From assembly GCF_025961225.1 (NCBI RefSeq), contig NZ_JAOQNG010000007.1, forward strand, positions 632,501 to 696,500: a stretch of 64,000 bases of DNA. The letters are read 5' to 3'. Origin of the DNA: Azospirillum canadense. Its GTDB lineage: Bacteria > Pseudomonadota > Alphaproteobacteria > Azospirillales > Azospirillaceae. The position numbers and the translations under genes were made by a program. This document shows, piece after piece, positions 1 to 9,787 of the stretch; within the stretch, counting starts at the first letter, position 1, and every line of letters starts with the position of its first letter. The notes beneath the pieces were generated by a model. That model was not told where the DNA came from, ran no database searches, and was given only the letters and a program-made list of their open reading frames with translations.

Positions 1-539
1 GCCCCCAGCTCGGCCGCCAGGTAGCGGACCGCGCTTTCCAGGGCGGCCTTGACCGGCCCCATCATGTTGTAGTGTTCGACCACTTGCTCCGCACCGTAGA
101 AGCTGACGGTCAGCAGGCAGCCGCCATTAGTCATCAGCGGCTCGGCCAGCTTGGCCATGCGGATGAAGGAGTGGCACGACACGTCCATGGCCATCTGGAA
201 GCCCTCGCGCGAGCAGTCGACGAAGCGGCCGTGCAGGTCCTCCTTGGGCGCGAAGGCGATGGAATGCAGCAGGAAGTCCAGTCGGCCCCAACGGTCGCGG
301 ATGGCCGCGAACACGCGCTCCAGGTCGCCGTCGCGCCGCACGTCGCAGGGCAGGATCAGGTCGGCGCCGAGCCGTTCGGCGAGCGGACGGACGTGCGGCT
401 CCGCCTTCTCGTTGAGGTAGGTGACCGCTAGGTCTGCCCCAAGCGCGCGAAAGGCCGTGGCGCAGCCGTAGGCGATGCTCTGGTCGTTGGCGATACCGGC
501 TAAAAGGCCGCATTTGCCGGCGAGCGTGATCAGCGTCAT
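1..539 (-). CDS. fabI: Enoyl-[acyl-carrier-protein] reductase, FabI type (3' end outside window)
   Basis: NAD(P)H-dependent reduction of trans-2-enoyl-ACP, the last step of fatty-acid elongation, in the cytosol. The 179 visible codons carry the FabI layout: a divergent glycine-rich nucleotide loop with GIANDQSIAYG (residues 15-25), and the catalytic pair Tyr157-x6-Lys164 in HYNMMGPVKAALES. Tyr148 is the second conserved tyrosine. The start ATG (537-539) has GGGAG about 12 bases upstream. The 3' end, including the substrate-binding loop, lies beyond the left edge. The enzyme could be a second, accessory FabI, since nothing else in the window belongs to fatty-acid synthesis. The family call is firm; housekeeping status is unknown. 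Confidence 0.88.
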   Translation of the reverse strand, partial: MTLITLAGKCGLLAGIANDQSIAYGCATAFRALGADLAVTYLNEKAEPHVRPLAERLGADLILPCDVRRDGDLERVFAAIRDRWGRLDFLLHSIAFAPKEDLHGRFVDCSREGFQMAMDVSCHSFIRMAKLAEPLMTNGGCLLTVSFYGAEQVVEHYNMMGPVKAALESAVRYLAAELG

Positions 540-816
540 GGGCGAAGTCTCCCAAGGAAGCACCAGGCAGTCGTTGCCTGGGCTGATCAGGCCCACGTTC
601 GGGCCTGCTCTGCCGGCACTCCCGCGTGCGGGCGCCGACCTCACCCGGAGTGCCATTCCGTTGTCTCCGACGGTGGCCTGCCGGCGGCTCCAGGTCCATT
701 GAGCCGGAATGGGGCTCTCTTCAGAAGTAGCAAGGCTCACGTACCCTGGCGTGCTACGGTAACGCGTCCTGTATCATGCTTCAGTTCCGGCGGTCGGTGG
801 AGGGGGCTGAGAGCGG

Positions 817-2670
817 TCAAAACCCTTGAGCGGACGGCGTACGGGCAACCGGCAAGCCAGCTTTCTGCAGCCCCTCGACAATGCTCGCGATGGTACCCGG
901 AGCGATGTTTCGGCGTGCGAGCTCGCTCATCGCCTTCGCACCGAATTCCGGATCAATGCGCAGGATGTTGTCGACTTCCTGTGCGGCGTCGGCCTTGTTG
1001 CCGGTCTGACCGTGGATCATCGCCAAAGCTATGTGCGGTAGGACGGATTCGGGAACCCCGACCTGCCGCGCCTCGACGAGCGCGTTGTCGTACCGTTTGT
1101 GTACGTAGTGGAACAGGGCGATCACGATGTGGTACCAGCTCGGTTGCGCGGGATTGCGGGCAAAGGCCTCGCGGATCATCGGAACACCCTTATCCCACTC
1201 CCCGATAAGGCTGTAGCACCGGCCGAGATCGGCGAGGATATCGCTGTCATTGGGATTGAGCGCCAACGCTTTTTCGTAGGCAGCAATGCTGAGCGTCGGC
1301 TCCTGGCGTAACCAATAGGCCAATCCGAGGGCTTGCAGGGGAAGAGGATTGTTTGGATCCAGCTCAACAGCGTGCATGGCCAACTGGAGGCCAACCGCCA
1401 CTGGGTCGGGACGCGCGGGGGTTGGATTGAAGCCGAGCCGGGCCTCATCGATGGTGACCATCGCCCGGGCTGCCCAGGCATCGGCGTAGGAAGGATCGGT
1501 CCGGGTTGCGCGTTCGAGGCAGGTCCGCACTTGGCCGTGCAAGTCCGCGTTCAGCTGCCGCCAATATTGGCGCGTCCGCAGCATGCATTCATAGGCGGAC
1601 AGCTCTTTCGTCGGCCGTGCGTCGGTATTTCGCGCTTCCTCGGTGTAAATCACGCCATGCGGTTGGGCCAAAGCGCGGGCGATCTGCACGGCGATATCCT
1701 GCCGCAGAGTGATCATTGTGGCCGGAGTGAAATCACGGCGATAGCTGGCGGACCAGAGGTATTGACGGCTTTTTGCCTTCATCAGCACAACCGTGATCTG
1801 GACTTGCTCGCCAGCTTGGGTGACGCTGCCCTGAAGCACATAGTCAACGGTGACAGTGGGATTGGCCTCCTGCAGCTCCGACGCTGTGCGATAGCGGAAG
1901 CTGGTGCCAGAGCCAAAGACGAGGAGGTTGCGGAAGCGGATCAGCGCCGCGATGAGGTCTTCGGTGAAGCCCTCGACGAAAATGTCTCGTGCCGGGTTGT
2001 CGGTACCGTTGGCGAGGGGTTGCACCAGCAGCGATGGGCCACGCGCCGCGGCCAAGGGCGTCTCCGGCAACGGCGATCGTGGACCAGACACGGCGTTCCA
2101 CCCTGTGATCGCCAGAAGAGCAACCATGATGCCCAGCAGGACCGCGACGGTCATCACCTTGGGCGATGTCAGCACCCCCATGATGCGCTGCCGGAACGAC
2201 AGGGGAAGGGGAGGCGAAGCGCTGGCTGGGATGTCTGTGGGTGGTTCGGCAAACGTCGAAGGCAAGCTTGATAGGTCATCTTGGTCGACAGCACTCAAGT
2301 GGTCGGCTGGAGCGATCCTGTCGCGGACTTGGAATAGGGGAACATAGCTCCCTTTCGGGATCGCTATTCGGATGGGGTCGTTGGCCCCTTCAGTGAGGTA
2401 ATACTTTTCCAACGAACGGCGGATGCGTCCTGCCTGGATGCGGACCACGGGGTCGATCAAAGGGTCGAACGTAGTGTCACGATCGAAGACGTCCAATCCA
2501 ATGGTGTAGGCCTTGATGCAGTGGGCATGCCCTTCGAGGGTCTGCTGCACAACGAACTGCAGAAAGCGGCATTTACGGGTCGCCCCACGGAATTCCCGGC
2601 TGGCAAGAACGCGCGCCAGCGCGTCCTGGATGGCGTGCGGGGGGATTGCTTCGTCGGCGGACTGTAGCAT
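817..2670 (-). CDS. Membrane-anchored winged-helix / TolB-like / TPR protein
   Basis: A 617-residue protein of the type often annotated as adenylate-cyclase-like TPR protein, but with no cyclase domain. Residues about 15-112 resemble the N-terminal winged-helix-like module of this family (FLQFVVQQTLEG, FDPLIDPVVRIQAGRIRRSL, IPKGSYVP). A proline-rich linker and one membrane segment (about 171-191) follow. Residues about 212-320 are TolB/FlgO-like (LLVQPLANGTDNPARDIFVE). The C-terminal part (about 360-600) holds TPR helices (NPLPLQALGLAYWLRQEPTL, NPNDSDILADLGRCYSLIGE). This suggests a one-component membrane regulator with DNA binding inside and TPR sensing outside. The target is unknown, and no operon partner is adjacent. 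Confidence 0.75.
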   Translation of the reverse strand: MLQSADEAIPPHAIQDALARVLASREFRGATRKCRFLQFVVQQTLEGHAHCIKAYTIGLDVFDRDTTFDPLIDPVVRIQAGRIRRSLEKYYLTEGANDPIRIAIPKGSYVPLFQVRDRIAPADHLSAVDQDDLSSLPSTFAEPPTDIPASASPPLPLSFRQRIMGVLTSPKVMTVAVLLGIMVALLAITGWNAVSGPRSPLPETPLAAARGPSLLVQPLANGTDNPARDIFVEGFTEDLIAALIRFRNLLVFGSGTSFRYRTASELQEANPTVTVDYVLQGSVTQAGEQVQITVVLMKAKSRQYLWSASYRRDFTPATMITLRQDIAVQIARALAQPHGVIYTEEARNTDARPTKELSAYECMLRTRQYWRQLNADLHGQVRTCLERATRTDPSYADAWAARAMVTIDEARLGFNPTPARPDPVAVGLQLAMHAVELDPNNPLPLQALGLAYWLRQEPTLSIAAYEKALALNPNDSDILADLGRCYSLIGEWDKGVPMIREAFARNPAQPSWYHIVIALFHYVHKRYDNALVEARQVGVPESVLPHIALAMIHGQTGNKADAAQEVDNILRIDPEFGAKAMSELARRNIAPGTIASIVEGLQKAGLPVARTPSAQGF

Positions 2671-2936
2671 GAGCGCATCCTATCCGTGAGCCTCGCACCC
2701 ATAAGCTGTGTCTGACAGTGCCGTACGCCGACCAAACAAAAAGAACTAAGTTTGCACAGGGAAAGCGCGAAAACACAGCGTGTGCGCACCACGCAGCTTG
2801 TTGCATGTTCAGAATCACTCAAAAACAATTTAGAAGATACACTTCCTCAAATTGCGGAGCTGCAAAAGCATGGAGGTCAAAGTTGATGATCCCCATTGTT
2901 GCGCCCAGCCGCTTAGAGCGCGCGATGACTCATTTC

Positions 2937-3242
2937 TTATGTTAAGAACTCGGCAATGGTCAAATGCACTAAGGGTAGAATCACAATCTTTTGAGGAGCA
3001 GGACATCCCCTTCTTTGGTCTGCATAGCCATCGTATTGCCCGTACTCGTCGCGGAAGGCGCCCTTCAGCACCAGCAGCATTTCGGTGTCGGTATGCCGAT
3101 GAGCGGGAACACGTCGGCCTGGGTCCACATTCGGCATGCAGACTGACGCCTGTGCGGCACCAATGGCCCAGGCTGAGCGATAGACACCGGGGACGATGCG
3201 GCGCAACTGCAACCGCTCGGGCTCTGCGCCGGCGTGTTGCAT
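2937..3242 (-). pseudogene. Remnant of a ChrR-like cupin (anti-sigma factor type)
   Basis: A 101-codon open stretch without a proper start. Its first 65 residues look like a ChrR cupin: PGVYRSAWAIGA, then PGRRVPAHRHTDTEMLLVLK and GAFRDEYGQY, with the two metal-type histidines of HRHTDTE. After GQYDGY the similarity stops, as expected for a frameshift or deletion. On the upstream side it runs into the end of the IS5 element near 3233. It is therefore probably a gene cut by that insertion; no matching sigma-factor gene is nearby. Confidence 0.5.
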
Positions 3243-4190
3243 CGAGGTGAACTGAGCAGGAGATTGCCCCAGCCCCGTTGGTAATCAGGCGACGCGGGCA
3301 GAGTTCGGGCGTCCAAGGTCGATCATGCGGTTGAGGACCGCGACGCCGATGGCGACCTCGGTGGCCTGCGCCGCGTCACAGTGGAAGGGCAGCGCCTCGC
3401 CGAGGAGACCCTTCCAGCGCGCCATTTGGCTTTCCACGCCCGCCCGCTTGTTGTAGCCGCTGGCGCGCTGCCACGCCATTCGGCCCTGCTGCGCGATCAT
3501 CTGGATGTGGCGGTCACGCTGGGTGGGCACGGTCTCGGCGGTGTCGCTGAGCACGGCATCGCTGCGCGGTGGCGCCATCACCGCGGCCTCGGGATGGCGC
3601 TCGTGCACGGACGCGGAGACGCCGCTCCGGTCATACGCGCCGTCCCCGGTCAGCGAGGCCACCGGCCCAGAGACCTGATCGAGCAAGGGGCCGACCTGGG
3701 AGGCGTCATCGACGCCGCGCCCGGTCAGCGTGGCGGCGACAATCCGGCCGCTGCCCGCGTCCATGCCGATGTGCAAGGCGTGCCAGGAGCGCCGCTTCTT
3801 GGTGCCATGCTTCTCGATCAGCCATTCGCCCGGCCCACACAGCTTCAGCCCGGTACTGTCCACCAGCAGGTGGATGGGCGCGCCGCTCGAGCGCGGTGCT
3901 GAGGGCAGCGTCACCGTCCGGGCGCGGCGCGCGATGGTGGAGTGATCCGGCACCGGCAGATCAAGCCCGAGCAGGTGCAAGACGGAACCGATCAGCCCCT
4001 CGGTCTGGCGCAGCGCCAGACGGAACACCGCCCTCAGCATCAAGGCCGTCGTGATCGCCAAGTCCGAGTCGTGGGGCTGACCACCCGGTGTGGTACGGGG
4101 CACCGCCTTCCACTGCGCGACCGCCTCGTCGCTCACCCAGACGGTGAGGCTGCCGCGCTGACGCAAGGCCGCATCATAAGCGGCCCAATT

Positions 4191-5974
4191 GGTGACACTG
4201 TTGGCGAACCCGGTGGCTCAGGTCACAGCGGGGCTACACACGGTTGCGAAGCGTGAGCGGCGCGTTTTTGCAAGTGGCTGGTCGGAAAGCCAAGCGTAGG
4301 CCCGGACCAAGTTCATGGCCGTGGCCGCAAGGACTTCCTGGAGAGAGATCTTTGCCAAACCAAAGTAGCGGCATTTTCGGAGTTCCAAGGCTCGGGTCCC
4401 CTGCGAAAGGGTACCTTCGATGCCCGCGCGCCGCGCGTAGTCGGCCTGCCAGCCCTCGTTTTGCTGCTCGCGGCGCGCCTTCTGGATGGCCTCGTGTTCG
4501 GGCTGCGGGCGTACCGTGATGCGGCGCGACGCCAAGGGCGCATGAGTACACAGAGCCCGGCTTGGGCAGCGTCGGCAGATCGCATGGCCAAAGGTAATTT
4601 CAAGAACGTCGTTTCCCTGCATGTCTTTGCCGGGTTTCCAGGTCGTATTGAGCTGCCCTTGCGGGCAGCGCACCTTGCGGTTCTCCCAGTCAATGGTGAA
4701 GGCATCAATGGTGTAGCCGCCCGGCACTTTGCTTTGCCAGTTGCTGTTGGGCCGAACCGGACTGACGGGCGCGACGTGGAAATCCCGTGTCAAGCAGACC
4801 CGAATGCCGGCATCGATATACCCCGCATCCAGATAATGGCGATGCGGCAGGAGGCCCCGAGTTGCGAGCGCCTCGTGGATCGGCACGGTCATACTCAGGT
4901 CCGGGACCGTTGCTGACGTCGTCACCACGTGGGTGATGAAATGAGGAGCGCCCTCATCACACGTTTCCGTCAGGTGAACCTTGTCGCCGTGCCAGCCGGT
5001 CGTCCGCCGGTTGGCGTAGCGCGAATCTGGATCATAAGGCGTGTGCGCGCGCAGGCCCGCTGGCGGCAGATCAGCCGGTGTCCGCCACGTCACCTTGTCG
5101 TCGGCCACGTAGAACTGCTGAACCCAGTATTGGCGCAGGCACTGGACGGCTGGGCGCTCTCGCAGCCACGGCGGCGTTGTCGGCTCATAATGAGCGGCGA
5201 GAAGCTGATGCCCATCGCTGCCAATTTGCTCGGCTAAGGTGCGCCGAGCGGCTTCGGTTTTGGGAAGGCGATGATCCTCCACGCGCCGACTGTAGCGGTC
5301 GCTCCAGTCTTCCCGGACCTGCGTGCGCAGCCATGCCGGGGCCACAGTGGCCAAATCGTTGAGCGCTGCTCGGAGCATCTCGCCGACGCCTTCCAAGCGG
5401 TTGATGGTCCGTACCGCCGCCAAGACATAGGTGGAATCCGTCCGGTACCGGCCATGCGGCTTCAACAGACCACATTCGATGAGCCGTCGGACAAGCGCGT
5501 CAAACACCAAATGCTCACCATGATCCGCAACCAAGCGGGCGCGAAACTCACACAGGACGGAAAAGTCGAAGCCCGGGTCGGTCAACTCAAGAGCCAAGGC
5601 GTATTTCCAGTCAATCCGGCTGCGCACGGCCTCCGCGGCTTGGCGGTCAGACAGCCCCTCAGCAAACTGCAGAACGCAGATGAGGGCCAGGCGCCATGGC
5701 GAGACGGCCGGCTGGCCGGTGTGCGACTATAGGGTGCTGAACAGCGTATCTTGGAAGATTGGGCCAAACTCATCCCGTAAGCGCATGCAAAGAGTGCCCT
5801 TGGGAAACGCCGCGCGGGCCACCCGGGCCGTCTCCGCCGGAATAGACTCAATGCGCTGTTTTGGCAGTGACATGGCAGTTCTCCCCAACGGCATCACCTC
5901 CCCTAACAGCCGGAGCAGAGGTCCGATCGGCTCAGGAACGGCGGACCGACGCTGCCAAGTTCGCCAACGGTATC
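4191..5974 (-). mobile_element. IS1182-family insertion sequence inside an IS5 transposase gene
   Basis: A 1,784-bp element carrying one transposase gene. The subterminal inverted repeat GTTGGCGAAC occurs at 4200-4209 and, inverted, at 5959-5968, with weaker matches further in and out. The flanks are AATT on each side, which fits a 4-bp target duplication because collapsing it restores the interrupted gene in frame. It is inserted in the codon pair Asn22-Trp23 of the host transposase. Confidence 0.85.
4218..5873 (-). pseudogene. IS1182-family transposase with an in-frame amber codon
   Basis: Read from ATG 5871-5873 the product starts MSLPKQRIESIPAETARVAR and is open for 48 codons until a TAG at 5727-5729. 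The same frame then continues SHTGQPAVSPWRLAL to the natural stop at 4218. Family members normally have tyrosine at this place (FSTLYSHTGQP), so a single base change (TAT/TAC to TAG) explains the stop. Family hallmarks are DSTYVLAAVRTINRLEGVGE, HGDKVHLTET, the Cys cluster HAICRRCPSRALCTH and YARRAGIEGTLSQG near the C-terminus. The copy should be inactive unless the amber codon is suppressed or translation restarts at MRSRIDWKYAL (5625-5627). Confidence 0.88.
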
Positions 5975-6193
5975 AATTCGTCACCGGGTACTTGGCCTTC
6001 GGGATCTTATGACGGCGCAGCTCATTATGTTTGTAGGGCATGCGAGCTCTCGGCAATGGAGGCGCCTTCATACCCGCTCTTCGGCCATTCAGCAGCTCTT
6101 GCCCGATTTATGCGCCAAAGCCAGGGCGATGTCCTCACGACGGCGGCTCGGTGGAACCTCCAAGCAGGGAAATGACCTCACTCCAGGCCAGAC

Positions 6194-6505
6194 ATGCGCA
6201 ACCGCGATCTGATCGGCAAACCGGACTGGACATCCGCGACCTACGTGGCCGTCGCCGCGGACCGGGCCGCGCCGGACCGCGTGGTCGTGATCGCGATCGC
6301 CGATGAGGTCTGCGGCGTCTTCGGCGTCGACCAGCGCACGGCGGAAGATGGTGCACAAGTCCGGATCATCACCCACCTCGCGACCGGGCATCGTCTGCCG
6401 CGCGAGTTCGTGTCGCGGAAAGCGGCCACGGCCTGCGTACAGACGCTGGAGGGGCTGGACTGCTGGACAATGGACGATCCGGGACAGATGCTGCGGTCGG
6501 CTTAG
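6194..6505 (+). CDS. Hypothetical protein, 103 residues
   Basis: Unrecognised. The predicted protein (starting MRNRDLIGKPDWTSATYVAV) is mostly soluble, with a hydrophobic beta-rich first half (ATYVAVAADRAAPDRVVVIA) and a Cys/Trp-containing tail (CVQTLEGLDCW). No membrane segment or signal peptide is visible, and there is only a weak ribosome-binding site. It stands alone between the IS5/IS1182 complex and the amidase operon, which reads towards it. It may be a real small gene or a leftover of a disrupted one. Confidence 0.4.
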   Translation: MRNRDLIGKPDWTSATYVAVAADRAAPDRVVVIAIADEVCGVFGVDQRTAEDGAQVRIITHLATGHRLPREFVSRKAATACVQTLEGLDCWTMDDPGQMLRSA

Positions 6506-6647
6506 CCCAAATCTATCAGACCTTCAATTGGACAGCCGCTCAGTCCGTCGCCGCTCGCCTCCATGCGCCAAGTTACCCAAAGTGCGATTGCGAGAACTTT
6601 GGCCCTCAATGTCTCGTCCCACCGGCACGTCGACAACTCCCTCGCCC

Positions 6648-7922
6648 CTACCCGGCTGACAGCACGAGGGCCATGACGGCTGCGGCGGCCAGGGTGCGCC
6701 GGTCGTCGCGGGCTCGGCCGACCACCTGCACACCGACCGGCAAGCCCGACGGGCCAGTCAGGGCAGGCACGTTTAAGCAAGGGACACCCAGCAGCGTCCA
6801 AACCCGGTTGAACACCGGGTCGCCGGTGGCCTCCAATCCCTCCGGCGCCTCGCCCGGGGCGCTTGGGGTCAGCAGCACATCCAAGTCGCCCAGGACATCC
6901 GCGAATTGTGCCCGGCAATCCGCCGCCAGTCTCCTGGCCACGTCATAGTCTTCCGAAGCGGTCGCCGCACCGGCCTGGAGGATCTCACGCAGCTTGGCGC
7001 TGAGGCCATCCGGCGCGGTCAGCATTTCCGGCGCGCAGGCCCGCGCGCCCTCATAAGCCATGACGGTGTTCTGCGCCTCGCACAGGTCACGGAAGCCCTC
7101 AGGCAGCGCTATCTCCCGAACCTCCAGGCCGGCGGCGCGCAGCCGACGCCCTGCCTCCTCCAACGCGGCGCGCGTGGCCGGCGTGGCGGCGTCCCACTCG
7201 TGGGTGCGGCACAGGCCGATGCGTGGACGGAAACCCTCTTCCGTGATGCGCAGCCTCGGGCGCCCGGCAAGCACGGAGGCGAAGAAGGCGGCGTCCTCCA
7301 CCGTGCGGGCGAAGACGCCCACCGTGTCCAGGCTGTCGGCAAAAGGCCTGACCCCGGTGCGCTCGATCACGCCGAAGCTCGGCTTATAGCCCACGCAACC
7401 ACAAAAGCTCGCCGGCCGAATGATGGAACCGGCCGTCTGGGTTCCGAAAGCCAATGGCACCATACCATCCGCGACAGCCGCCGCCGAGCCCGAGGAGGAC
7501 CCCCCCGGTGTACGGCTGGGGGCGTACGGGTTCCGGGTCTTGCCCGGTTGGAAATAGGCGAACTCGGTGGTCACCGTCTTGCCGAGCACCAGCGCACCGG
7601 CCTGCCGCGCCAGCGCCACGCAGGCGGCATCGCGCGGCGGCCGGAAGCCCGCGTACAGCGGCGAGCCGTAGGCGGTGGGCATATCGCCAGTATCGATGAT
7701 GTCCTTGACGCCGACCGGCAGCCCCTTGAGCGGACCCCTGCCGCAACGGTCGATGCGGCGCGCTGCCTCCAGCGCGCTGTTCGGGTCCAGATGCTGCCAC
7801 GCCTGCACGGCCGGCTCGCGTTCGGCGATGCGCTCCAGGCAAGCGCGGGTCAGCGCTTCGCAGGTCAGGCTGCCGTCGGCGATGCGCCCGGCGGCCTCCA
7901 GGGCGGTCGGGACAAGGCTCAT
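6648..7922 (-). CDS. Amidase (amidase-signature family)
   Basis: A 424-residue amidase-signature hydrolase, expected to cleave a carboxylic amide to acid and ammonia in the cytosol. The Ser-Ser-Lys machinery is present: Lys73 in GVKDIIDTG, the GGSSSGSA loop (residues 140-147) and the nucleophile Ser166 in GTQTAGSIIRP. The start was set at 7920-7922 because the ATG overlaps the stop of the upstream M20 hydrolase (ATGA), showing translational coupling; the frame is open further upstream, but that part has no coding character. It is the last gene of the nitrilase-liv-hydrolase operon, so its substrate is probably delivered by that transporter or released by the nitrilase-type enzyme. Confidence 0.9.
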   Translation of the reverse strand: MSLVPTALEAAGRIADGSLTCEALTRACLERIAEREPAVQAWQHLDPNSALEAARRIDRCGRGPLKGLPVGVKDIIDTGDMPTAYGSPLYAGFRPPRDAACVALARQAGALVLGKTVTTEFAYFQPGKTRNPYAPSRTPGGSSSGSAAAVADGMVPLAFGTQTAGSIIRPASFCGCVGYKPSFGVIERTGVRPFADSLDTVGVFARTVEDAAFFASVLAGRPRLRITEEGFRPRIGLCRTHEWDAATPATRAALEEAGRRLRAAGLEVREIALPEGFRDLCEAQNTVMAYEGARACAPEMLTAPDGLSAKLREILQAGAATASEDYDVARRLAADCRAQFADVLGDLDVLLTPSAPGEAPEGLEATGDPVFNRVWTLLGVPCLNVPALTGPSGLPVGVQVVGRARDDRRTLAAAAVMALVLSAG

Positions 7923-9046
7923 GGCGTGCACCAATCCTCGATGATGCGGCCGTACGCCTCGACCGCCTGGTCGATGCGCGAGACGAGGCAGTACTCGTCG
8001 GTCTGGTGCGCCATCGCCGCCTCGCCGGGGCCGAGGATCACCGTCGGCAGTCCCCCCAGCGCCGGGGCCAATGCCGAGGCGTCGGTGAAGTAGGTGGCTC
8101 CCTTGACCACCGGCGGTTCGCCCAGAAAGGGTTCCATGATGGCGAAGACGCGGCGAATCCAGGCATTCTCGGGGTCGGTCCACACCGCCTCGACATCAAT
8201 GATCGGCGCCATCGCCACCTCCGATCCGAGAAAGCTGCCCAGCGCCTCTTTCACTCGCGCGTGCGTCTGGCCGGGCACAGTGCGGATGTCCAGTCCGATC
8301 TCGGCGCGGTCGGGCACCGAGTTGACGTTGATGCCCCCATGGAACGTGCCGACGTTCAGCGTCGGGCTTCCCAGCACCTCGTGCCGGCGCTCGTTGAAAT
8401 CGAAGTCGTCCAGCTTCACCACGGCGCGCGCCGCCTTGGCCACAGCGTTGACGCCCTTCTCCGGCATGGAGCCATGTGCGGTCACCCCCTCCGCCACCGC
8501 CCGCAACCACAACGCGCCCTTGTGGCCGACCAGCGGGTGATTGGAGGTGGGCTCCGCCACGACCAGCGCCCCGGCCTTGCCCAGCAGGCCCGGCTGGTTG
8601 CAGAGGTGGAAGGCGCCCTCACAGCCGGTTTCCTCCGCCGCGGTGATGACCAGCAGGGCGCCGGGGCCGGATTCCAGCGTCGCGCGGTGGGCGATGCAGG
8701 CCTCGACGAAGGCAGCGACTCCGGCCTTCATGTCGCTGGAGCCGCGGCCGTACAGCTTGTCGCCGTCAATGTCGCCGCCGAATGGATTCTGCGTCCAATC
8801 CCGCATGCCCAGCGGCACCGTGTCAATGTGGCCTGTGAAGGCAATGGGCAGCTTGCCCTCCTGCCCGCCGATGCGCGCCACCAGACTGGCGCGACCCTCG
8901 CCGAAGCCGACCACGGTGACGGTGAAACCGTTGTCCTCCAGCCGCTTGGCCAGGAGGTCGGCGCAGCGGCGCTCGTTGCCCGGCGGGTTGATGGTGTTCT
9001 GCCGGACCAGCGCCTGTGTCAGCGCAACGGTGGAGGAGAGTGTCAT
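7919..9046 (-). CDS. M20-family metallo-hydrolase (ArgE/DapE type)
   Basis: A 375-residue zinc-dependent deacylase or carboxypeptidase. Visible metal and catalytic motifs: His73-x-Asp75 in FTGHIDTVP, Asp105 in GSSDMKAG, Glu138/Glu139 in AEETGCEG, the VVAEPTS segment, and the C-terminal His of MAHQTDEYC. A dimerisation-domain segment (AHGSMPEKGVNAV) lies between. It overlaps the amidase by 4 bp downstream and follows livF by 36 bp. The family removes acyl or amino groups from amino-acid derivatives; here it probably acts on the imported amide compound. The exact substrate cannot be read from sequence. Confidence 0.9.
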   Translation of the reverse strand: MTLSSTVALTQALVRQNTINPPGNERRCADLLAKRLEDNGFTVTVVGFGEGRASLVARIGGQEGKLPIAFTGHIDTVPLGMRDWTQNPFGGDIDGDKLYGRGSSDMKAGVAAFVEACIAHRATLESGPGALLVITAAEETGCEGAFHLCNQPGLLGKAGALVVAEPTSNHPLVGHKGALWLRAVAEGVTAHGSMPEKGVNAVAKAARAVVKLDDFDFNERRHEVLGSPTLNVGTFHGGINVNSVPDRAEIGLDIRTVPGQTHARVKEALGSFLGSEVAMAPIIDVEAVWTDPENAWIRRVFAIMEPFLGEPPVVKGATYFTDASALAPALGGLPTVILGPGEAAMAHQTDEYCLVSRIDQAVEAYGRIIEDWCTP

Positions 9047-9082
9047 GGCATTCGTCCTTTTGAGAATCCGCGACTGTCCGGT

Positions 9083-9787
9083 TCAGACCACAAGGTATTC
9101 GTCCATCGCACCGCCACGCTCGAGGTCCTCCCGGTGACCGCGCAGAACGATCTGGCCCTTTTCCATAATCGCGCACTCCTCCGTCATGCTGAAGACCATC
9201 GGCACATTCTGTTCGACGATGAGGATCGTGATGCCCTGCTCCCGGTTGATGCGGCCCAGAATCTCCGCGATTTGCTGCACGATCAGCGGCGAAATACCGT
9301 CGGAGGGCTCGTCGAGCAGAATGACCGTCGGGTGGGCCATCAAAGCCCGGCCGATCGCGAGCATCTGCTGCTCGCCGCCACTCATGGTGCCGGCCTTCTG
9401 TGCGAGGCGCTCCTTGAGGCGCGGGAAGTAGCCGACCACCTCGTCGAAGCGGCTGGGCCGCTTTACGCCGGCCCCGACCCGCCCCATGTCGAGGTTCTCC
9501 CGCACGGTCAGTTTCGGGAAGGTCCCCCGCCCCTGGAGCACGGCGGTGATCCCCAGCCGAGCCCGCTCATGCACCGGCAGGGAGGTGATGTCGCGTCCAT
9601 CCGCCAGGATACGGCCTGAGGTCGCCCGGTTCAGCCCGCTGATGCAGCGGACGAGGGTGGACTTGCCCATGCCGTTGCGGCCCAGGATCCCGAGGATGCC
9701 CCGGTCGGGAATGGTCAGGCTGAGGTCGCGCAGGACGGCGATGCTGCCGTATCCGGCGCTGACATGCTGAAGGTCCAGTTCCATCAT
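9083..9787 (-). CDS. livF: ABC transporter ATP-binding protein, LivF type
   Basis: A 234-residue ATPase of the branched-chain amino acid (HAAT) transporter family. Walker A is GRNGMGKSTLV (residues about 38-48), the signature is MSGGEQQMLAIGRALM and Walker B ILLDEPSDGI. The LivF-type C-terminus ends with EYLVV. It overlaps livG by 4 bp. In the urea and amide relatives of this family (UrtE, FmdF) the same gene order is seen. It supplies energy for import with LivG. Confidence 0.9.
   Translation of the reverse strand: MMELDLQHVSAGYGSIAVLRDLSLTIPDRGILGILGRNGMGKSTLVRCISGLNRATSGRILADGRDITSLPVHERARLGITAVLQGRGTFPKLTVRENLDMGRVGAGVKRPSRFDEVVGYFPRLKERLAQKAGTMSGGEQQMLAIGRALMAHPTVILLDEPSDGISPLIVQQIAEILGRINREQGITILIVEQNVPMVFSMTEECAIMEKGQIVLRGHREDLERGGAMDEYLVV

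Larger units (their letters stand above)
3285..6041 (-). pseudogene. IS5-family transposase gene split by an IS1182-family insertion
   Basis: The C-terminal 302 codons lie at 3285-4190 and the first 21 codons (starting MPYKHNELRRHKIPKAKYPV) at 5979-6041. Between them sits an IS1182-type element flanked by AATT on both sides (4187-4190 and 5975-5978). Removing 4191-5974 and one AATT rejoins the frame as VTNWAAYDAALRQRG and gives 322 residues, exactly the length of the intact relative at 27080-28048. DDE-type motifs are visible (DSTGLKLCGPGEWL, DGAYDRSGV). The left terminal inverted repeat is near 3233 (GTTGCATCGAGGTGAA); the right end was not fixed. Confidence 0.9.

Noticed and set aside
127-699. 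190-codon minus-strand frame overlapping fabI
   Set aside because: It is out of frame with the FabI protein, arginine-rich and without family motifs; the real gene reads in the neighbouring frame from 539 to the left edge.
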